Shown here in pieces: positions 25,301 through 34,300 of a stretch of 64,000 bases of DNA. The notes beneath the pieces were generated by a model. That model ran no database searches. It saw only the letters and a program-made list of their open reading frames with translations, and was not told where the DNA came from. This stretch comes from Ovis canadensis. Taxonomy: Eukaryota > Chordata > Mammalia > Artiodactyla > Bovidae. Location: NCBI RefSeq assembly GCF_042477335.2, contig NC_091248.1:119744501-119808500 (forward strand). Reading direction: 5' to 3'. The position numbers were made by a program, and so were the translations under genes. The stretch's first letter is position 1. Each line of letters begins with the position of its first letter.

Positions 25301-28300
25301 TTAATGTCACCTACAGTTCATAAATTTTTCCTAAGGACATTTCCAGGGAAAAACAAAAACCTTCTATTTAGCCCCCCCCCCTTTTTTTTTTTTGGTTTCT
25401 GAAAGGTGCTGAATTCTCCGTTCTGAATTTATTTGAATGTGGCAGTTCAACCTTTACATTCAATTTTACATTAGAGAGTTTTAAATATAGATTTCCTTTA
25501 AAGTATAGTTACCATCTCAGACCCTACTGTTCTGATACACACCTGAAGGGGGGATTTACAGGCCTTATAACTGATGGGGGTCCCAGAATTCTCTAATTTG
25601 ACTGAGGAGGCTACAGACAAATGCTAATTAATGAATCAAAAGGTTCAGAAGCATTCTAATACCTTAGGGCAGGGGCATCTGAGGTCAGGTAGTCAGATGA
25701 GCTCAGGGCTTATCTTTTTATTGACAATAGTAATAGAGTTGATAAACACACACAGTGGCTCAAAGAGGGTTTAGGGGTACATGGAGGTTTTATATTTTCT
25801 TTGGGTCAGCCATCATTAAATGTTCTTATTTCGTGATATATGTTTTAATGGAAGGAAACTTGAAATCAATTACATTAAAGTTACTAATGGCCTATAATCA
25901 CTAGCTTGACACCAACATGAAATTATTCATCAATACCACAGTAGCTATATGACTAGCCCTGACTGATCTTCTGTTGATAACAAGGTGAAGCTTTTTAAAT
26001 GTTAGCTGGGGGCATACTCAAGGCAATAGAGCCACATATTAGCTACCTAGGATATAGCATTTTCTTTTTCCTCTTTAAAGGTCCTTAATTATTCTTTCCA
26101 ATATGTTTGTGGTATAGACAGGGAGCTGATATTCTGTCTATGGGAGAGACATCATATCACACCGACATTGAAGCAGTTGAGACTTGTTCGACTGAGTTCA
26201 TTCATGAGGAATGTATTGAATATGTACTAGGCTTTCATGTATAAGATTCACACCTTTTTCTCTTACTCGGTGGGGCTATTCTGTTGTTCTTTCCTAGGTG
26301 GGAGCTTGCAGGCTGCAGTAACTGAAAATGCAAAGTCTGGCAATCATTTCCCAGAGCCCAGACTCAAGGACATCCTTCTACAGATTTCCCTCGGGCTCAA
26401 ATACATCCACAACTCCGGCATGGTGCACCTGGACATCAAGCCCAGTCAGTCCAGCTCTCCTCTGCTCCTCTGGCCGTGTTGAATTCCTTCCCCATTGTTG
26501 TCAGAATCTGTGCCTACATGACTGTCAAAGAGGCTGTTAGCTGGCAGAATCCCTCCACATCCCTCTCCCCCTGCCCACATTCCAGTCAAACAGCTTTAAC
26601 TACTTTCCCATTGCTCCAAGAGGACAGAAAGAAAAGACTCCCAGATAGTGAAGCCCAAGTATGAAAATAAGTATTGAATTTACTGCATAGATAAGAGACT
26701 CCATCCTGACTGTTTACAACTAGTGGGTTAAGGCACTCATTCATCTGAAATGCAAGGAAATGTTGTTACTATCCTGTGTTGTTGATTATTTCTTTGTTTT
26801 GAGGTCACCAGCCTCTTCAAAGAAGTCTGAGGTTTAAGCTCCACTGAAATAGGTATTATCAATTGCTGAGCTGTTTGGAAGTAGTGTGAGAGATTCCATG
26901 GAAGAAAAGAAACCTTGGTAGTCTTGTTACCTGTACACACAGAAGAGGAGGATGATTGAAATGTCATTTACAGAAAAGAATCTTTGAGGTGAAAAGGTTT
27001 AGGAATCATTCCTTACGACAGTTCTATATTTTTTTTCAGGTAACATCTTCATTTGTCATAAGATGGAAAGCGACTCTCCCGTAGTCCTGGAAGACGCTGA
27101 AAATGAAGCTGATTGGTTTCTCTCTGCTGATGTGATGTATAAAATTGGCGAGTCTGTTTTGTAACTTGATTGGTATACTCTTATCCTACAAAATGTATGC
27201 TGATGACTCTAATCCATTTATTCCAGTTTTAAGAAAAACATGCTTTAAAAGACCTCTACTTCTTTTTTCTTTTTTTAGGTGACTTGGGTCATGTGACATC
27301 AATAAGCAATCCCAAAGTGGAAGAGGGGGACAGTCGCTTCCTGGCTAATGAGATTTTGCAAGAGGTATAGATTTGGGGACCAAAGGGTTTTGAATAGTCC
27401 ATTTAAATGTTTGCAAAGAGGGTGGCTCAATCAATGGATTAATCAACATTTTTGCTGTTTTTTTGTAAAGTTCTTTTGCTATTTCTAATATTTTTTTAGA
27501 ATTCTTAGTATTATGAATTTCCTAGCAGGAAGGAAGCCTTTATTGGTCCAACCCAACCTTTATTATGAGACTAGCCTTTTGGCAGCACCACCAGCCTTGG
27601 TCACTGAAATGCCCTTCAGTTATTGCTCATCTTTTAACATGTCTATGAGTCTGGCCTAGGAAGGATATAACTTTCTACAGGATGATAGTTAGGGGAAAAA
27701 AGAGGAGTCTTTCCTCTTTATGATCAGTCAATCTAAGTTTCAAGCCTTTTTGAAACTGAGAGAACAAAAGAGTGCTGAGATTCTGCCTCTGACTCTTGAG
27801 GGCAGCATATTTAAAAAAAATTTTATTTAATTTTTAATTGGAGTTTAATTACTATACAATATTGTGATGGTTTCTGCTATACATCAACATGAACCAGCCA
27901 TAGGTACACATACGTCCTCCCCCTCCTAAGCTGCCCTCCCACCTCCTTCTCCATCCCACCCATCTAGGTCATCACAGAGCACCAGCTTTGGGTTCCCAGG
28001 ACCAGGGCAGTGTTACTCAGGTGGATTGATACCCTGTCCTCTGTCTTCTCTAGAAAGAGACTACTAACCATAGCAGATATGACCTGCCCACTGTGTCTGT
28101 TTAAGGTCGTGTGTGTTCAAGCAACTCTCTCTTACCAGTTGTATTTTAGTCTAGACTCGCCTCACTTGGCAAACTAACCAGCCTTCCTGTCTTCTTCTGT
28201 TTTGAAGAATTATCAGCACCTCCCCAAAGCAGACACGTTTGCCTTGGGCTTGACCATCGCTGTGGCTGCCGGAGCACAGTCGTTGCCCACCAACGGCACC

Positions 28301-31300
28301 GAGTGGCATCACATTCGTGAGGGGAACCTTCCAGACATTCCTCAGGAGCTCTCCAAGGAATTCCACCAACTACTCAAGGTGCTGTCTCTTGTGAAGAAAA
28401 GATGGAAATGTATTTTTTTTTAATGTCTTGGCAAATAGATGTCCACCTATTTCTATGTGTAAATCATCCTGAGAGTTAGTTGATACTTATACTTACTGAG
28501 GAGCTCAGTGTTGGTCCTGTGTTAGGTAATAAGTCTATGCTAATTAATTTAATTCTCACAACAGTCCAGAAGGTGAATATTGCTATTCCAAATGCCAGTA
28601 AAGGAAGACTGAGTTTCAGCAAAGTGTTGTGACTTGCTCAAGGCTACATACTAAGTAGTGGAGCGGACTCTGAACGTTGCTCCTCAAATGGAAGGGTCAG
28701 TGTTTTCTTCACTATTTGACACTAATTGCTGTTTACAATAAGGTATTTTCTACTGTATTCCAGTCATCTTAGGCTCTAGACATCCTCTGAAGACAAAGGC
28801 TGTAGGAATACTGTCATGGTGGGATATCCTTAATTAATTTTAAGTGAAAAATGGACACATGTTGGAAGTAAGTGAGCTGAACTAGCAGTTGGGTAACCCA
28901 GGTTTTAGTCTTGGTCCTGTCAATAACTCGGACAAGCCACTTTATCTCAGGACCTCAGTTTCCTCTGTTGAAAATTAAGACATTAGACTAGTTCATCATT
29001 CAATCAGCTTTAAAAGAGGATACTTGAGAAAGTCAAAGGTATGGATGATGGATGCTATCACATAAGGATAGTGATATCACATAAGGATTCTGTCCTGGGT
29101 GGAGCTAAGTTTTCATTTATTTCTTTCCTTTGCACAAAGGAGCATTGCGTTTCAAAAAACCCACCAGCAGAAGCTGGGTTGGAGTTGGTTGGGTGGGGAG
29201 ATTTTCTCAAGAATGAAGCTTCTATTTCCTCCCTTTTGGTCCCACCTCATCAGAACATGGTCCACCCTGATCCAGCAGAGAGACCGTCTGCAGCTGCTCT
29301 GGCCAAGAGTCGAGTCCTCTGTCCCTCCCTGGGGAAAACAGAAGAACTTCAGCACCAGCTGAACTTGGAAAAGTTCAAGACAGCTACACTGGAAAGGTAG
29401 ATTTTTGGATGCTGGAGTTGAGGAAGAACATATTTATGTGGTTCTCACAGTGACAACCAGTCTGGTGTATCTTCTCTATGGATTCAAGTGGAATCTAACA
29501 TTGTGACACAGAGGCTCCTGCTCACAAAGAGGGGCCCTGTGTAACAAGGGCATGGATGCTCTGTGAGTAGACAGCTTGAGAGAGACAATTCCAGTTAATG
29601 CAAATGATTGCAAGGAAATACAACTGGTAAAGAAAAATTAGGATTCTAAGTGACAACAGTATTCAAGTAACTGGTAGATGACTACCCAAAGTAAGATAAC
29701 CATAACTAAGGTGGGAAGGGACCCACTCAGTTCAGTCCAGTTCAGTCGCTCAGTCGTGTCTGACTCTTTGTGACCCCATGAATTGCTGCACGTCAGGCCT
29801 CCCTGTCCATCACCATCTCCCGGAGTTCACTCAGACTCACGTCCATTGAGTCCGTGATGCCATCCAGCCATCTCATCCTCTGTCATCCCCTTCTCCTCCT
29901 GCCCCCAATCCCTCCCAGCATCAGAGTCTTTTCCAATGAGTCAACTCTTCACATGAGGTGGCCAAAGTACTGGAGTTTCAGCTTCAGTGTCATTCCCTCC
30001 AAAGAAATCCCAGAGCTGATCTTCTTCAGAATGGACTGGTTGGATGTCCTTGCAGTCCAAGGGACTCTCAAGAGTCTTCTCCAACACCACAGTTCAAAAG
30101 CATCAATTCTTCGGCTCTCAGCTTTCTTCACAGTCCAACTCTCACATCCATACATGACCACAGGAAAAACCATAGCCTTGACTAGACAGACCTTTGTTGG
30201 CAAAGTAATGTCTCTGCTTTTGAATATGCTATCTAGATTGGTCATAACTTTTCTTCCAAGGAGTAAGCGTTTTTTAATTTCATGGCTACAGTCACCATCT
30301 CCAGTGATTTTGGAGCCCCCCCAAATAAAGTCTGACACTGTTTCCACTGTTTCCCTATCTATTTCCCATGAAGTGATGGGACCGGATGCCACGATCTTCG
30401 TTTTCTTAATGTTGAGCTTTAAGCCAACTTTTTCACTCTCCTCTTTCACTTTCATCAAAAGGCTTTTTAGTTCCTCTTCACTTTCTGTCATAAGGGTGGT
30501 ATCATCTGCACATCTGAGGTTATTGATATTTCTCCTGGCAATCTTGATTCCAGCTTGTGCTTCTTCCAGTCCAGCGTTTCTCATGATATACTCTGCATAG
30601 AAGTTAAATAAGCAGGGTGACAATATACAGCCTTGACGTACTGCTTTCCCTATTTGGAAGCAGTGTGTTGTTCCATGTCCAATTCTAACTGTTGCTTCCT
30701 GACCTGCATACAAATTTCTCAAGAGGCAGGTCAGGTGGTCTGGTATTCCCATCTCTTTCAGAATTTTCCACAGTTTATTGTGATTCATACCGTCAAAGGC
30801 TTTGGCATAGTCAATAAAGCAGAAATAAATGTTTTTCTAGAACACTCTTGCTTTTTCCATGATCCAGCGGATGTTGGCAATTTGATCTCTGGTTCCTTGG
30901 CCTTTTCTAAAACCAGCTTGAACATCTGGAATTTCACAGTTCACGTATTGCTTAAAGCCTGGCTTGGCGAATTTTGAGCATTACTTTACTAGTGTGTCAG
31001 ATGAGTGCAATTGTGCGGTAGTTTGAGCATTCTTTGGCATTGCCTTTCTTTGGGACTGGAATGAAAACTGAGCTTTTCCAGTCCTGTGGCCACTGCTGAG
31101 TTTTCCAAATTGGCTGGCATATTGAGTGCAGCACTTTCACAGCATCATCTTTCAGGATTTGAAACAGCTTAACTGGAATTCCATCACCTCCACTAGCTTT
31201 GTTCATAGTGATGCTTCCTAAGGCCCACTTGACTTCACATTCCAGGATGTATGCCTCTAGGTGAGTGATCACACCATCATGATTATCTGGGTCATGAAGA

Positions 31301-34300
31301 TCTTTTTTGTACAGTTCTTCTGTGTATTCTTGGCACCTCTTCTTAATATCTTCTGCTTCTGTTAGGTCCATACCATTTATGTCCTTTATCGAGCCCATCT
31401 TTGCATGAAATGTTCCCTTGGTATCTCTAATTTTCTTGAAGATCTCTCTAGTCTTTCCCATTCTGTTGTTTTCCTCCATTTCTTTGCATTGATCACTGAG
31501 GAAGGCTTTCTTATCTCTTGCTATTCTTTGGAATTCTGCATTCAGATGCTTATATCTTTCCTTTTCTCTTTTGCTTTTCACCTCTCTTCTTTTCACAGCT
31601 ATTTGTGAGGCCTCCCCAGACAGCCATTTTGCTTTTTTGCATTTCTTTTCCATGGGGATGGTCTTGATACCTGTCTCCTGTACAGAGTCACGAACCTCAT
31701 TCCATAGTTCATCAGGCACTCTATCAGATTTAGTCCCTTAAATCTATTTCTAACTTCCACTGCATAATCATAAGGGATTTGATTTAGGTCATACCTGAAT
31801 GGTCTAGTGTTTTTCCCTACTTTCTTCAATTTAAGTCTGAATTTGGTAATAAGGAGTTCATGATCTGAGCCACAGTCAGCTCCTGGTCTTGTTTTTGTTG
31901 ACTGTATAGAGCTTCTCCATCTTTGGCTGCAAAGAAGATAATCAATCTGATTTCGGTGTTGACCATCTGGTGATATCCATGTGTAGAGTCTTCTCTTGTG
32001 TTGTTGGAAGAGGGTGTTTGCTATGACCAGTGCATTTTCTTGGCAAAAGTCTATTAGTCTTTGCCCTGCTTCATTCCGCATTCCGAGGCCAAATTTGCCT
32101 GTTACTCCAGGTGTTTCTTGACTTCCTACTTTTGCATTCCTGTCCCCTATAATGAAAAAGACATGTTTTTGGGGTGTTAGTTCTAAAAGGTCTTGTAGGT
32201 CTTCATAGAACCGTTCAGCTTCAGCTTCTTCAGCATTACTGGTTAGGGCATAGACTTGGATAACTGTGATATTGAATGGTTTGCCTTGGAAACGAACAGA
32301 GATCATTCTGTTGTTTTTGAGATTGCATCCAAGTACTGCATTTCGGACTCTCTGGTTGACCATGATGGCTACTCCATTTCTTCTGAGGGATTCCTGCCCA
32401 CAGTAGTAGATATAATGGTCATCTGAGTTAAATTCACCCATTCCAGTCCATTTTAGTTCACTGATTCCTAGAATGTCGACGTTCACCCTTGCCATCTCTT
32501 GTTTGACCACTTCCAATTTGCCATGATTCATGGACCTGACATTCCAGGTTCCTATGCAATATTGCTCTTTACAGCATTGGACCTTGCTTCTATCACCAGT
32601 CACATCCACAGCTGGGTATTGTTTTTGCTTTGGCTCCATCCCTTCATTCCTTCTGGAGTTATTTCTCCACTGATCTCCAGTAGCATATTGGGTACCTATT
32701 GATCTGGGAAGTTCCTCTTTCAGTATCCTATCATTTTGCCTTTTCATACTGTTCATGGGATTCTCAAGGCAAGAATACTGAAGTGGCTTGCCATTCCCTT
32801 CTCCAGTGGACCACATTGTGTCAGACCTCTCCAACATGCACCCCCGTCTTTGGTGGCCCTGCAGGGCATGGCTTAGTTTCATTGAGTTAGACAAGGGACC
32901 CATGACAAATCCATTAAATCATAGGGCAGGCAGATGTTCTGTCTTGATTGTTACAGAGCCTATGGCTGATTCATGTTGATGTATGGCAGAAGCCAATGTA
33001 ATATTGTGGAGCAATTATCCTTCAAGTAAAAATAAATAAAAAAACAGCAAAAAAATTTTCTGTCTTGGCCCATGTTTAAGACAGAAGTATTTTTCTAAGC
33101 CTAAGGAAGCAATCCCATTTCTTACGCATGTAAGCTTGTATTCATGCATGCATTTATTAATCTATTCCTTCGTTTAACAAGTAGGAATTAATTAGATAGC
33201 ATGGATCTGATATTATAAAGGTTAGGCAGTGATGGTTGAGCAGGATCCTGAAGGCATTTTAAAGTAATCATTACATCCAGTGAATTGTTGAAAATATAAA
33301 AGGAGACGAAAAGACCCAGCATCAGGGTCATTTCCAGTGAGTCAGTTCTTTGCATCATGTGGCCAAAGTATTGGAGTTTCAGCTTTCAGCATCAGTCCTT
33401 CCAGTGAATATCCAGGACTGATCTCCTTTAGAATGGACTGGTTGGATCTCCTGCAGTCCAAGGGACTCTCAAAAGTGTTCTCCAACACCACAGTTCAAAA
33501 GCGTCAATTCTTCAGGGTTCAGCTTTCTTTATAGTCCAACTCTCACATCCATACATGACTACTGGAAAAACCATAGTTTGACTAGACAGACCTTTGTTGG
33601 TAAAGTAATATCTCTGTTTTTTAATATGCTGTCTAGGTTGGTCGTAACTTGTCTTTTAAGGAGCAAGTGTCTTTTAATTTCATGGCTGCAGTCATCATCT
33701 GCACTGATTTTGGATCCCCCCAAAATAAAGTCTGCCACTGTTTCCACTGTTTCTCCATCTATTTGACATGAAGTGATGGGACCAGATGCCATGATCTTTG
33801 TTTTCTGAATGTTGAGCTTTAAGCCAACTTTTTCACTCTCCTCTTTCACTTTCATCAAGAAGCTCTAGCTCTTCTTTTGCTTTCTGCCATAAGGGTGGTG
33901 TCATCTGCATATCTGAGGTTATTGATATTTCTCCCAGCAATCTTGATTCTAGCTTGTGCTTCATCCGGTCTAAGATTCCGCATGATGTACTCTGCATATA
34001 AGTTAAATAAGCGGGGTGACAATATACAGCCTTGACGTGCTCCTTTCCTGATTTAGAACCAGTCTGTTGTTCCATGTCCAGTTCTAACTGTTGCTTCTTG
34101 ACCTGCAAACAGATTTCTCAGGAGGCAGGTCAAGTGGTCTGGTATTCCCATCTCTTTAAGAATTTTCCACAGTTTGTGATCCACACAGCCAAAGGCTTTG
34201 GAATAGTCAACAAAGCAGAAGTAGATATTTTTCTGAAACTGTCTTGCTCTTTTGATAATCCATGGATGTTGGCAATTTAATCTCTGGTTCCTCTGCCTTT

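Larger units (their letters stand above)
20064..26297 (+). other. WEE2: WEE2 intron 5
   Basis: 6.2 kb GTACGT...CCTAG intron containing seven Bov SINE units or fragments and a C10T12 run. No additional coding exon was recognised. About 24700-26250 is largely free of young repeats, with L2-like text near 25090. Confidence 0.85.

Noticed and set aside
27148-27165. GT donors at 27152 or 27161 for WEE2 exon 7
   Set aside because: Both shift the frame to a TGA at the start of exon 8; the GC donor keeps it open.
29854-30600. 248-codon plus-strand open frame in WEE2 intron 10
   Set aside because: Shadow of the antisense Bov-B ORF. Similar translations occur in other Bov-B copies because they share sequence, not because it is a gene.
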